A stretch of DNA of 64,000 nt, taken from Sedimentitalea sp042687825. GTDB taxonomy: Bacteria > Pseudomonadota > Alphaproteobacteria > Rhodobacterales > Rhodobacteraceae. Positions within the stretch are counted from its first letter, which is position 1, and each line of letters opens with the position of its first letter. A program made the position numbers and the translations under genes. Positions 9,349 to 17,812 of this stretch are shown here, piece by piece. Where the stretch lies: NCBI RefSeq assembly GCF_042687825.1, contig NZ_JBHUQE010000015.1:14598-78597 (forward strand), written 5' to 3'. Under the pieces are notes generated by a model, which saw only the letters and a list, made by a program, of their open reading frames with translations, ran no database searches and was not told the origin of the DNA.

Positions 9349-9702
9349 TCAGTTGTTGCCGTAAAGCTTGTAGGTTTCGCCATAGCAAGCGCTCAGCAGG
9401 CCGGTGACGTTGGTCACCGATGTGACCTCGGTTTCGGTGTCGTCGAACGTCACCTGCCAATAGCTGAGCCCGATGAAATTGCCGTTGCGATCATGCGCAT
9501 TGCTGGTGGCGCACAGGGTGGTGGCCCCGTCGTGGCGCACCGGGCGGGACAGCTCCAGCCCGACGATCTTTCCGGCGCCGCCGGCATTTTCCACCAGCGC
9601 ATCCACCGCCAGATCGGGCAGTTCGACCTTTTCCTCGGTGCCTTCGGCCGACGCCGCATATGGCGCAAGGGCAAGGCAGGCGATACAGAGAATTCGCGTC
9701 AT
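9349..9702 (-). CDS. small secreted protein, unknown function
   Basis: 117 residues from ATG 9702. Residues 1-19 are a signal peptide ending AASA. The mature part has two cysteines (in TLCATSN and SACYGE) that could form one disulphide, and a predicted beta-rich body (NFIGLSYWQVTF). No family recognised. It ends nine bases after the convergent cobT stop and is followed, in the other direction, by the divergent aminopeptidase gene. Confidence 0.6.
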   Translation of the reverse strand: MTRILCIACLALAPYAASAEGTEEKVELPDLAVDALVENAGGAGKIVGLELSRPVRHDGATTLCATSNAHDRNGNFIGLSYWQVTFDDTETEVTSVTNVTGLLSACYGETYKLYGNN

Positions 9703-9832
9703 TTTCAGGGCTTTCCATTGTCCGGCAAAAGAGTAGCAAAGCCGCACGACCGCCACCAGCCCAAGCCGCCTATGGACATTTGCCCCCTGCCCGCTCAGGT
9801 TTCGCCGCAGATTGTGGAAACGGAGATGCGCC

Positions 9833-11623
9833 ATGTTCCAGACATTCGAAGTCACCGCCCGCCCCGATCAGGGGCCGCCGCGGCTGGCGCGGTTGCGCGC
9901 GCAATTGCGCGACGCGGACCTGGATGGTTTTCTGGTGCCCCGCGCCGATGCGTACCAAGGCGAATATGTTGCCGACCGCGACGCCCGGCTGGCCTGGCTG
10001 ACCGGGTTCACCGGCTCGGCCGGGTTCTGCGCCGCGCTGCGAGACGTGGCCGGGGTCTTCATCGACGGGCGCTATCGCACCCAGGTCAAGGCCCAGGTGG
10101 CCGACATCTTCACCCCCGTGCCCTGGCCCGATGTGCAATTGACGGACTGGCTGAAACAGCAATTGCCCGATGGCGGAAAGGTCGGCTACGATCCCTGGCT
10201 GCATACCGTGGCCGAGGTTGAGCGCTGGACGAAGGAACTGAAGGACAGCGGCATTGCGATGGTGCAGAGCGCCAATCTGGTCGACCGTATCTGGACCGAC
10301 CAGCCCGCCGCGCCGACGCAGCCGGTCGCGGCCCACCCCCTGCAATTTGCCGGCGAAGCGGCGGCCGAGAAATGCGCACGTCTGGCCGCCGACCTGAGCG
10401 CGGCCGGGCAAAAGGCCGCGGTGATCACCCAACCGGATTCGATCATGTGGCTGCTGAACATCCGCGGCGCGGACATCGCCCGCAACCCGGTGGCGCACGG
10501 GTTCGCGATCCTGCACCAGGACAGTCGGGTCGATCTGTTCATGGCGTCTGAAAAACTGGCGCGTCTGGGCGACCATTTGGCCGACACCGTGAAGGTCTGC
10601 GCACCCGGTACGTTCATTGCCGCGCTGGCGGCGCTGGACGGCCCTGTCCGGGTCGACCGGAGCACGGCGCCGCAAAAGATCGCCGATGCGCTGGGTGCGG
10701 CGGCAGAGTTCGGCGACGATCCATGCGCTTTGCCCAAGGCACGCAAGAATGCGGCCGAGATTGCCGGCAGCGCTGCGGCGCATCTGCGCGACGGTGCCGC
10801 CGTGGTCGAACTGCTGGCCTGGCTTGACGACCAGCCGCCCGGCAGCATCACCGAAATCCGCGTGGTACGCCACCTCGAAGAGCTGCGCCGCCGGGACGAC
10901 AATCTGCGCGACATCAGTTTCGACACCATCGCCGGAACCGGCGCCAATGGCGCGATCATGCATTACCGGGTGACCGAAGAGACCGACAGCGTGCTGCAGA
11001 ACGGGCATATTCTGGTGCTGGACAGCGGCGGGCAATATCTGGACGGCACCACCGACATCACCCGCAGCGTCGCAATCGGCACGGTCGGCGCCGAGGAACG
11101 CGCCGCCTTCACCCGTGTCCTGCAAGGCATGATCGCCATGAGCGCGCTGCGCTGGCCCAAGGGGCTGGCCGGGCGCGACATCGAGGCGGTGGGCCGCATG
11201 CCGCTGTGGCTGGCCGGGCAGGATTTCAACCACGGGCTGGGCCACGGCGTCGGGGCCTATCTTTGCGTGCATGAAGGTCCGCAACGGCTGAGCCGCCTTT
11301 CCACGGTGCCGCTGCAACCGGGCATGATCCTGTCCAACGAACCCGGCTATTACCGCGAGGGCGCCTTTGGCATCCGCATCGAGAACCTGCTGGTCGTCCA
11401 GCCCGCGCCGGCCCTGCCTGGCGACGACCCCGAGCGCGAGATGCTGTGCTGGCGAACCCTGACCTTTGCGCCCATCGATCGCCGGCTGATCGTCACCGGC
11501 ATGCTGACCGCTGCCGAGCGCGGCTGGCTGAACGCGTATCATGCACAAGTCGCCGAAAAGATCGGGCCGCGGCTGGGCGACAGGGCAAAAAAATGGCTGG
11601 ATGCGGCCACTGCCCCGGTGTAA
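9833..11623 (+). CDS. Xaa-Pro aminopeptidase P-type (M24B)
   Basis: 596-residue, three-domain APP-type metallopeptidase that removes an N-terminal residue next to proline. The first two creatinase-like domains include FLVPRADAYQGEYV. The C-terminal pita-bread domain has the di-metal ligands: Asp near 397 (LDSGGQYLDGTTDITR), Asp near 408, His near 471 (GLGHGVG), Glu in ILSNEPGYY and Glu in IRIENL. ATG 9833 follows CGGAG. Length is normal for the eukaryote-like APP form found in alphaproteobacteria. A DUF427 gene follows. Confidence 0.94.
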   Translation: MFQTFEVTARPDQGPPRLARLRAQLRDADLDGFLVPRADAYQGEYVADRDARLAWLTGFTGSAGFCAALRDVAGVFIDGRYRTQVKAQVADIFTPVPWPDVQLTDWLKQQLPDGGKVGYDPWLHTVAEVERWTKELKDSGIAMVQSANLVDRIWTDQPAAPTQPVAAHPLQFAGEAAAEKCARLAADLSAAGQKAAVITQPDSIMWLLNIRGADIARNPVAHGFAILHQDSRVDLFMASEKLARLGDHLADTVKVCAPGTFIAALAALDGPVRVDRSTAPQKIADALGAAAEFGDDPCALPKARKNAAEIAGSAAAHLRDGAAVVELLAWLDDQPPGSITEIRVVRHLEELRRRDDNLRDISFDTIAGTGANGAIMHYRVTEETDSVLQNGHILVLDSGGQYLDGTTDITRSVAIGTVGAEERAAFTRVLQGMIAMSALRWPKGLAGRDIEAVGRMPLWLAGQDFNHGLGHGVGAYLCVHEGPQRLSRLSTVPLQPGMILSNEPGYYREGAFGIRIENLLVVQPAPALPGDDPEREMLCWRTLTFAPIDRRLIVTGMLTAAERGWLNAYHAQVAEKIGPRLGDRAKKWLDAATAPV

Positions 11624-11633
11624 GGCCGGGGCA
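11611..11633 (+). terminator. hairpin at the end of the aminopeptidase gene
   Basis: TGCCCCGG (11611-11618) and CCGGGGCA (11626-11633) form an 8-bp stem with a 7-nt loop that contains the stop codon. There is no clear U-run, only AGCTATTTG, so it is a weak terminator at best. Confidence 0.3.
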
Positions 11634-11690
11634 AGCTATTTGAGGCCTGTCCGCGGGCCGCAACGCGACTATGACCAAGGAGAAAGCAAT

Positions 11691-12035
11691 ATGGCCGATC
11701 ACATCCGGGTCCGCAGGCTGGAGGGCACATGGAGCGTCCGCTCGGGCGGTGCCGTACTGGGAGAAACCCAGAACGCATTGGAGCTGAGCGAAGGCGATCT
11801 GGCCCCGGTGGTCTATTTCCCGCGCGCCGATATCGCCATGGCGATGCTGGACCGCACCGACAAGACAACCGAATGCCCGCACAAGGGCGTCGCGAACTAT
11901 TATTCGATCGTCAACATGTCTACGACGGACGAGAACGCGGTCTGGACCTATGAGACGCCGCATGCCGCGGTGGCGGCCATCAAGGACCATCTGGCATTTT
12001 ACCCAACCTCCCGGGTCCGCGTCGAACGGATCTGA
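11691..12035 (+). CDS. DUF427 domain protein
   Basis: 114 residues covering a whole DUF427 domain (IRVRRLEGTWSVRSGG, VYFPRADI, TTECPHKGVANYYS). The conserved Cys-Pro-His-Lys-Gly segment is a family hallmark. AAGGAG stands ten bases before ATG 11691. The domain is widespread in actinobacteria and proteobacteria with no settled function. It stands alone between the aminopeptidase and ClC genes. Confidence 0.85.
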   Translation: MADHIRVRRLEGTWSVRSGGAVLGETQNALELSEGDLAPVVYFPRADIAMAMLDRTDKTTECPHKGVANYYSIVNMSTTDENAVWTYETPHAAVAAIKDHLAFYPTSRVRVERI

Positions 12036-12068
12036 GCGCAGGCGCCTCTGCCCGTCACGCGCCCCGCG

Positions 12069-13895
12069 TCAGGAATGCTCCTCGGCGGCGGTGGCCGCCA
12101 GCGCGCGATTATAGGCCTTGAGCGCATCGATATGAAACAGGGCGCCGACCAGTTCGGGTTGGTCATCCCCGTCACCGATCACCACCACCGGCAGGTACCC
12201 GTCCGTCCCCTGTTCCAGTTGCGGCAGCGCCGATTCAAGGGTGCTGGACGGGGTGATGCAGACCCCCTGGGCGATCAGTTCCGCGCAGCGTTCGACCAGC
12301 GCGGCATCCAGCTTGTCCGACGGGCGCATGACCGACCCGGCCTGGAACATCGACAGCAGATACGCCTGCGGCCCCTTGGCCACGTGAATGCCGCGCCGCT
12401 CCAGCTGGGTCAGGAAAAACGAGCGGTCCACCAGGCGGGACGCCAGGGCCGTCGACAGGCTGACTGACACCATCACGGCCAGTCCGATCTGCCAGTCTCC
12501 GCTGAGCTCGAAAACGATCAACGTGGTCGAGATCGGCGCGCCCAATACCGCGGCGGCCACCGCCCCCATACCGGCAAAGGCATAAAGCGTCGGAGTCCCC
12601 GAGACATCGGGCAGGATGCCGGTGGCGACGATGCCAAAGGCCAGCCCGGCCAGCGCGCCGACCATCAGCGAAGGCGAGAACATGCCGCCCCCCATCCGCC
12701 CGCCAAAGGTGATCGCGACGGCGGCGGTCTTCAGCACCGTGAACACGATGGCCTCGTTCAGCAACAGATCGCCCTTGAGCGCCAGCAGCGTGGNGCCGAC
12801 CATCAGCGAAGGCGAGAACATGCCGCCCCCCATCCGCCCGCCAAAGGTGATCGCGACGGCGGCGGTCTTCAGCACCGTGAACACGATGGCCTCGTTCAGC
12901 AACAGATCGCCCTTGAGCGCCAGCAGCGTGGTTTCATAGCCCACACCGATGATATGCGGATACCAGATCGCCATGGCGCCCAGCAGCCCCCCGGACAAGG
13001 CCGGGCGCAGCCAGCGCGGAATGCCGAAACGGGCCTGCACATGGTCGCCCATATCCTCGGTCCAGAATGTCGCCCGCATCAACACCGCCGCGACAACGCC
13101 ACAGAACAGGCCCAGCAGCAGAAAGGCCGGAAGTTCGACATAGAATTGCAGCGGTCCCGGCGTGATCAGGTTGAACTCGGCCACGTCGCCGAAATTCAGC
13201 CGGTTGATCACCGTGCCGGCGACGCTGGCGATGACGATGGGGGCAAAGGCATGCATGGCGAAATGGCGCAGCACCACTTCGAGCGCAAACAGCGCCCCGG
13301 CGATCGGGGCATTGAAACTGGCCGAGACGGCGGCGGCCACCGCGCAGCCCAAGAGGTCGCGGCCGGTGATGCCGTCGGCATGGATGCGGTTGCTGACCCA
13401 GGTCGCCACCACGCCGGCCATGTGTACGACCGGCCCCTCGCGCCCCGACGAGCCGCCGGAACTGAGAGTGATCAGCGAGGCGATGGCCGAGGCGATGCCT
13501 TCGCGGGTTTCGACACGGCCATCCCCCAGCGCCGAGCCTTCGATCACGTCGGCCACCGCGCGCACCCGTCCGTCGTCGGTGAACCGGTGCAGGATCAGAC
13601 CGACGCACAGCCCGCCGACGATGGGAATGACCAGAACCCAGTACCAGGGCAGCCACAGCGCATGGCTGTGCAGGTATTGCACGTCATCAGTGCCATACAG
13701 CGCCGTTTGCAGGGCCGAGATGCCCAGGCGGAATCCCAGGGCGGCAAACCCGGCGGCGATGCCGATGACCAGTGCGATGAACCAGAACTGGATCTGGCTG
13801 GGTCCACGCTGGCGCAGCACCCGCACCCCGCCACGGCAGGCGGCAGCAGCCTGAACCAGTTGCTGCGAGAGGATCGCGCGAAGAGAGTCGGGCAT
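12069..13895 (-). CDS. ClC-family chloride channel/transporter with CBS domain (contains assembly duplication)
   Basis: A membrane ClC protein. GGSSGREGPVVHMAG is the signature with the gating glutamate, and a second signature, GGRMGGGMFSPSLMVG, lies in the middle. The C-terminal 130 residues hold cytoplasmic CBS sequence. As written the frame is 608 residues, but 46 of these are an artefact: the 137 bp at 12657-12793 are repeated exactly at 12795-12931 around a single N. Without the duplicate the protein is about 562 residues and the helices run on normally (YETTLLALKG...SLMVGALAGL). The start ATG 13895 has GAGG upstream. Confidence 0.9.
   Translation of the reverse strand: MPDSLRAILSQQLVQAAAACRGGVRVLRQRGPSQIQFWFIALVIGIAAGFAALGFRLGISALQTALYGTDDVQYLHSHALWLPWYWVLVIPIVGGLCVGLILHRFTDDGRVRAVADVIEGSALGDGRVETREGIASAIASLITLSSGGSSGREGPVVHMAGVVATWVSNRIHADGITGRDLLGCAVAAAVSASFNAPIAGALFALEVVLRHFAMHAFAPIVIASVAGTVINRLNFGDVAEFNLITPGPLQFYVELPAFLLLGLFCGVVAAVLMRATFWTEDMGDHVQARFGIPRWLRPALSGGLLGAMAIWYPHIIGVGYETTLLALKGDLLLNEAIVFTVLKTAAVAITFGGRMGGGMFSPSLMVGXTLLALKGDLLLNEAIVFTVLKTAAVAITFGGRMGGGMFSPSLMVGALAGLAFGIVATGILPDVSGTPTLYAFAGMGAVAAAVLGAPISTTLIVFELSGDWQIGLAVMVSVSLSTALASRLVDRSFFLTQLERRGIHVAKGPQAYLLSMFQAGSVMRPSDKLDAALVERCAELIAQGVCITPSSTLESALPQLEQGTDGYLPVVVIGDGDDQPELVGALFHIDALKAYNRALAATAAEEHS
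12657..12931. repeat. 137-bp exact direct repeat joined by one N
   Basis: Copy 1 is 12657-12793, copy 2 is 12795-12931, and base 12794 is N. The period of 138 bp keeps the ClC frame open. Two identical copies separated by a lone ambiguity code are what a scaffolder leaves when overlapping contig ends are joined but not merged. A real in-frame duplication of half a transmembrane pore region is much less likely. Confidence 0.92.
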
Positions 13896-14014
13896 GGGCG
13901 CCTCGGGAATGACCTTCCTACTGTTTAGGGCAGGCCCTAGCGGCGGGAAACCCCGCCTGCGCGCATCGCTGCGGAACCGATGCAGCCGCGCCGCGCAATC
14001 CGCCGGCCGCGCCG

Positions 14015-15664
14015 CTAGCCCGCCAACAGGGCGCGGGCAGCGGCCCGGGCCTCGTCGGTAATGGTGTCACCGGCCAGCATGCGGGCGATCTCGTCCACCC
14101 GGTCGGACGCGGGCAGATCGACGACGCGCGACAGGGTGATACCGTCGGTCACCTGTTTGCGCACCTGCCAGTGATGCGCGCCCCGGGCAGCGACCTGCGG
14201 GCTGTGGGTGACCACCAGAACCTGGCCGCCGCGGGCCAGATCGGCCAGCCGCCGGCCCACCGCATCGGCGGTGGCGCCGCCGACACCGCGGTCAATCTCG
14301 TCAAAAATCATGGTCAACCCGCTGTCCGGCCCGGTCAGGCAGACCTTGAGCGCCAGCAGGAACCGGCTGAGTTCGCCGCCCGAGGCGATCTTGTTCAACG
14401 GCCCCGCCGGCGCGCCCGGATTGGTGGCCACGGTGAATACCGCTGTGTCGCGCCCCTCGGGGCCGGGATCGGCGGACGACAGGACGGTGCGGAAATCGGC
14501 CCGCTCCATCTTGAGCGGCGCCAGTTCGGCCATGACCGCCTTGTCCAACGCGGTCGCGGCGGTGGCGCGGGCCTGGCTGAGCCGGGCGGCCGCGGCATCA
14601 TACGCGGCCTCGGCGGCCTGCAAATCCGCCCGCTGGCGGAACAGATCCGCGTCGCCCTGATCCAGCGCCGCCAGCCGGTCCCGCAGGGTAACGGCAAAGG
14701 CGTTCAGATCGTCAGGTGCCGTGTCGTGCTTGCGCGCCAGCGCCCGGATCGCGAACAGGCGTTCCTCGGTGGCCTCCAGTTCATGCGGATCGAAATCCAG
14801 CGCCTCCAGACTGGCCTCGATGCCCGATTGCGCCTCGCCCAGCTCGATCATCGCCCGGTTCAGCGCCGCCAGCGGCGCATCCAGCGTGCCGTCGGCGCGC
14901 TCGATCACGCCATCCAGCCAGCGCAGCGCCTCGCCCATGGCCCCTTCGGCCCCCTTGCCGCCCAACAGCGCATGGGCGCGCACCACGTCGTCGCGGATGC
15001 GCGCCGCCGCCTGCATCTTGCGGCGGCTGGCATCCAGAGTCGCGTCTTCGCCCGGTTGCGGGTCGAGCTGGTCCAGTTCCGCCACGGCATGGCGCAGGAA
15101 CTCTTCTTCGGCACGGATCGCCGCCAGCGCCGCCTCGGTTTCCGTCACCGCCCGCCGCGCCCGGCCCAACGTGGTCCAGGTGCCGCGGGTCTGGTCGCGC
15201 TCGGCGTTCAGACCGCCAAAGGCATCCAGCAGCGCCCGGTGCCCGCGCGGATCCAGCAGACCGCGGTCGTCATGCTGGCCGTGCAGTTCGACCAGAGTGT
15301 CGGACAGGGCCCGCAGCACCTCGCCCGAACAGCGCCGGTCATTGACCCAGGCCGTCTTGCGGCCATCGGTGCTGTTGATGCGGCGCAGGATCAGTTCGTC
15401 GCCGCCGGGCAACCCGGCCTCGTCCAGAACCGCGTGCGCCGCATGTTCCGGCGGCAAATCAAACACCGCGACCACCTCGCCGCGTTGCGCCCCCTGGCGC
15501 ACCAGTTCGGCGCGCCCGCGCCAGCCCAGCACGAAACCCAGCGAGTCCAGCAGGATGGATTTGCCGGCCCCGGTCTCGCCGGTCAGCACGTTCAGCCCCG
15601 GCTGAAACGTCAGTTCCAGCCGGTCGATGATCAACATGTCGCGGATATCAAGTGCGCGCAGCAT
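14015..15664 (-). CDS. recN: DNA repair protein RecN
   Basis: 549-residue SMC-like ATPase that acts in double-strand break repair. Walker A GETGAGKS is at 29-36. The middle is a coiled coil rich in Ala, Arg and Asp. The C-terminal ATP-binding half has the ABC signature LSRFLLALK and Walker B LTMIFDEIDRGVGG. Here recN is the last gene of the minus-strand dcw block, 36 bp after bamD, as in other Rhodobacterales. Confidence 0.97.
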   Translation of the reverse strand: MLRALDIRDMLIIDRLELTFQPGLNVLTGETGAGKSILLDSLGFVLGWRGRAELVRQGAQRGEVVAVFDLPPEHAAHAVLDEAGLPGGDELILRRINSTDGRKTAWVNDRRCSGEVLRALSDTLVELHGQHDDRGLLDPRGHRALLDAFGGLNAERDQTRGTWTTLGRARRAVTETEAALAAIRAEEEFLRHAVAELDQLDPQPGEDATLDASRRKMQAAARIRDDVVRAHALLGGKGAEGAMGEALRWLDGVIERADGTLDAPLAALNRAMIELGEAQSGIEASLEALDFDPHELEATEERLFAIRALARKHDTAPDDLNAFAVTLRDRLAALDQGDADLFRQRADLQAAEAAYDAAAARLSQARATAATALDKAVMAELAPLKMERADFRTVLSSADPGPEGRDTAVFTVATNPGAPAGPLNKIASGGELSRFLLALKVCLTGPDSGLTMIFDEIDRGVGGATADAVGRRLADLARGGQVLVVTHSPQVAARGAHHWQVRKQVTDGITLSRVVDLPASDRVDEIARMLAGDTITDEARAAARALLAG

Positions 15665-15700
15665 CTGAACCGTCTGGCAGACAAGGCACCCCCGCCGCCC

Positions 15701-16552
15701 CTAGAGCCACTGGCCCTTGATCGACTGGCGATAGATATTGCTCAGCCAGTTGTTGCCGCGATCCTTCATCTTCAGCCCCTGGCTGGTCAGCAACTGATAG
15801 GCGTCCTGATACCATTCCGAGGATTGGTAATTATAGCCCAGGATCGCCCCCGCCGTCTGTGCCTCCTCCACCAGGCCCAGAGACAGGTAGCTTTCGATCA
15901 GCCGGAACAACGCCTCGGCGGTGTGGCTGGTGGTCTGGAAGTCCTCGACCACGACGCGGAACCGGTTGATAGCCGCGGTGAAATGGCCGCGGCGCAGATA
16001 ATAGCGGCCGATCTCCATTTCCTTGCCCGCCAGATGGTCAAAGGCCAGGTCGAACTTGAGAATCGCGGTGGTGGCATATTCGCTGTCGGGATAGACCTCG
16101 ATCACCGTCCGCAGCGCCTGCAGCGCCTGAAATGTCAGCCCCTGATCGCGCCCGACCTCGTCGATCTGGTCATAATAGCTGAGCGCCAGCAGATACTGGG
16201 CATAGGCGGCATCCTCATCCGCCGGGTAGAAATCGATAAACCGCTGCGCCGCGGCGCGGCTGTTGGGATAGTCCTTACCCTGATGAAAGGAATAGGCCTG
16301 CATGATCAGCGCCCGTTTGGCCCAGCTGGAATAGGGGTACAGCCGTTCGACCTCGGCAAAGTAATAGGCAGCGTCATCAGTGCGGTCGCGATTCAACTCG
16401 AACTCACCGCGTTCGAAAATCTGTTCCGGCGAATAGCCGTCCAGAGATTGCGTGCGATCCGCGCGCAACGACGAGCCGCCGCCGCAAGCGGCCAACACGA
16501 CCATGAGGAGAACGGTGCCAATGAATTTGGCCCTGGATTTGCCACCGATCAT
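15701..16552 (-). CDS. bamD: outer-membrane assembly lipoprotein BamD
   Basis: 283 residues. The signal peptide ends in lipobox LAAC (Cys23), so the protein is lipidated and held on the periplasmic face of the outer membrane. The rest is five TPR-like helical pairs (YFAEVERLYPYSSWAKRA, then IDFYPADEDAAYAQYLLALSYY). BamD is an essential partner of BamA in beta-barrel insertion. The length fits. It lies between lpxC and recN. Confidence 0.95.
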   Translation of the reverse strand: MIGGKSRAKFIGTVLLMVVLAACGGGSSLRADRTQSLDGYSPEQIFERGEFELNRDRTDDAAYYFAEVERLYPYSSWAKRALIMQAYSFHQGKDYPNSRAAAQRFIDFYPADEDAAYAQYLLALSYYDQIDEVGRDQGLTFQALQALRTVIEVYPDSEYATTAILKFDLAFDHLAGKEMEIGRYYLRRGHFTAAINRFRVVVEDFQTTSHTAEALFRLIESYLSLGLVEEAQTAGAILGYNYQSSEWYQDAYQLLTSQGLKMKDRGNNWLSNIYRQSIKGQWL

Positions 16553-16681
16553 TCTAGACCAACCTCGTCACCTGTCGGGAACTCCCCGGATTGCGGTCGG
16601 GTCTAGCACAATAATTTCAGGTGCAAAACGCCTTATGGTCATCCGGTGTGCCGAACCTGAATGGCCGTTCAACTTGCGGCC

Positions 16682-17602
16682 TCAGGCCACCTGAGGGATT
16701 TCCGCCCAGACCAGCCCCTGGCCGGGCAAACGCTCGGCCTCTTGGCCATCGCAAACCACCATGCGCACCGCGCCGGGTGTGGCAAACAGTTCGCGCAGCA
16801 AGGTGTTGGTCAGCGAATGCCCGGCGCGCTCGCCGACATAACGCCCCAGAATCGGACCACCGGCCAGCGCCAGGTCCCCCAGAGCATCCAGCATCTTGTG
16901 ACGCACGGCTTCGTCCACATGCCGGAACCCGCCGGGGCTGAGCACCTCGTCGCCATCCACAACGACGGCGTTCTCCAGTGTCCCGCCCAAGGCCAGGCCG
17001 TGTTCATGCATCGCATCCACATCCGCCTGCCGGCAGAAGGTGCGGCTGTCGCACAGTTCCCGGGCAAATGCACCGTTGCGCATGTCCAGAACCTTGCTTT
17101 GACGGCCGATGGCGGCGTCTTCAAAGTCGATATGGAACTCGATCTCGAAATTCTCCGACGGCAGCAGCGTGGCGCGGGCGCCGTCCTTTTCCACGGTCAC
17201 CGGCTTGAGGATCTGCAGCGCGACCACCGGGGCCGCCTGGGCCTGAACGCCGCGCTCCATGATGCCGCGCACGAAAGGCGCGGACGAGCCGTCCAGAATG
17301 GGCACTTCGGGGCCGTCAATGTCGATCACCGCATTGTTCACGCCGCAGCCGACAAGGGCCGCCATCACATGTTCGACAGTCGAAACCGAGACACCGGCCT
17401 CGTTCAACAAACGGGTACAAAGAGGACTGCGCTCGACCCGGTCCCACAGGGCGGGAATCGTCGCGTTGCCAAGCAGGATATCGGTACGGCGAAAACGAAT
17501 GCCGGTGCCAATAGGCGCCGGGCGCAGGACCATATGGGCGGCCGCACCGCTATGCAGACCGACACCATGAAATTCTACCGGGGCTTTAAGCGTATGTTGC
17601 AA
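16682..17602 (-). CDS. lpxC: UDP-3-O-acyl-N-acetylglucosamine deacetylase LpxC
   Basis: 306 residues, the committed step of lipid A synthesis. Zinc ligands are visible: His78 (TVEHVMAAL), His235 and Asp239 (HKMLDALGD), with catalytic His262 (AGHSLTN). The position downstream of ftsZ follows the usual dcw order, but a probable terminator after ftsZ and a 210-bp gap suggest that lpxC has its own promoter. ATG 17602 starts the family-typical MQHTLKAPVEFHGVGLHSG. Confidence 0.97.
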   Translation of the reverse strand: MQHTLKAPVEFHGVGLHSGAAAHMVLRPAPIGTGIRFRRTDILLGNATIPALWDRVERSPLCTRLLNEAGVSVSTVEHVMAALVGCGVNNAVIDIDGPEVPILDGSSAPFVRGIMERGVQAQAAPVVALQILKPVTVEKDGARATLLPSENFEIEFHIDFEDAAIGRQSKVLDMRNGAFARELCDSRTFCRQADVDAMHEHGLALGGTLENAVVVDGDEVLSPGGFRHVDEAVRHKMLDALGDLALAGGPILGRYVGERAGHSLTNTLLRELFATPGAVRMVVCDGQEAERLPGQGLVWAEIPQVA

Positions 17603-17761
17603 GACGAGCCTCTAACCGTTTCTCCAGCCACGTTCGGGCCGGCGTGAACTCAGTTAAGCGGGGCTGGCGTCTGCCTCAACTCAATCTTTGCAACCGAATG
17701 AAACATGCATGTAACGAATCGGCAGAACCCTGCCGCATCCCGCTCATGCCATTGTTACAAA

Positions 17762-17790
17762 AGGAAAAAGGGCCACCGGAAAGTGGCCCC
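17762..17790 (-). terminator. intrinsic terminator after ftsZ
   Basis: Read on the minus strand, GGGCCAC and GTGGCCC form a 7-bp stem with a 6-nt loop, followed directly by TTTTTCC. It lies 23 nt past the ftsZ stop codon and should separate ftsZ from lpxC. Confidence 0.85.
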
Positions 17791-17812
17791 TCTAACGAGA
17801 ATTGTGACAGGA

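Noticed and set aside
12657..12931. Real tandem duplication in the ClC channel
   Set aside because: The copies are identical and joined by one ambiguous base, which points to assembly, not biology.
14171..16606. 811-codon plus-strand frame opposite recN and bamD
   Set aside because: Same antisense effect; no domains, no ribosome site.
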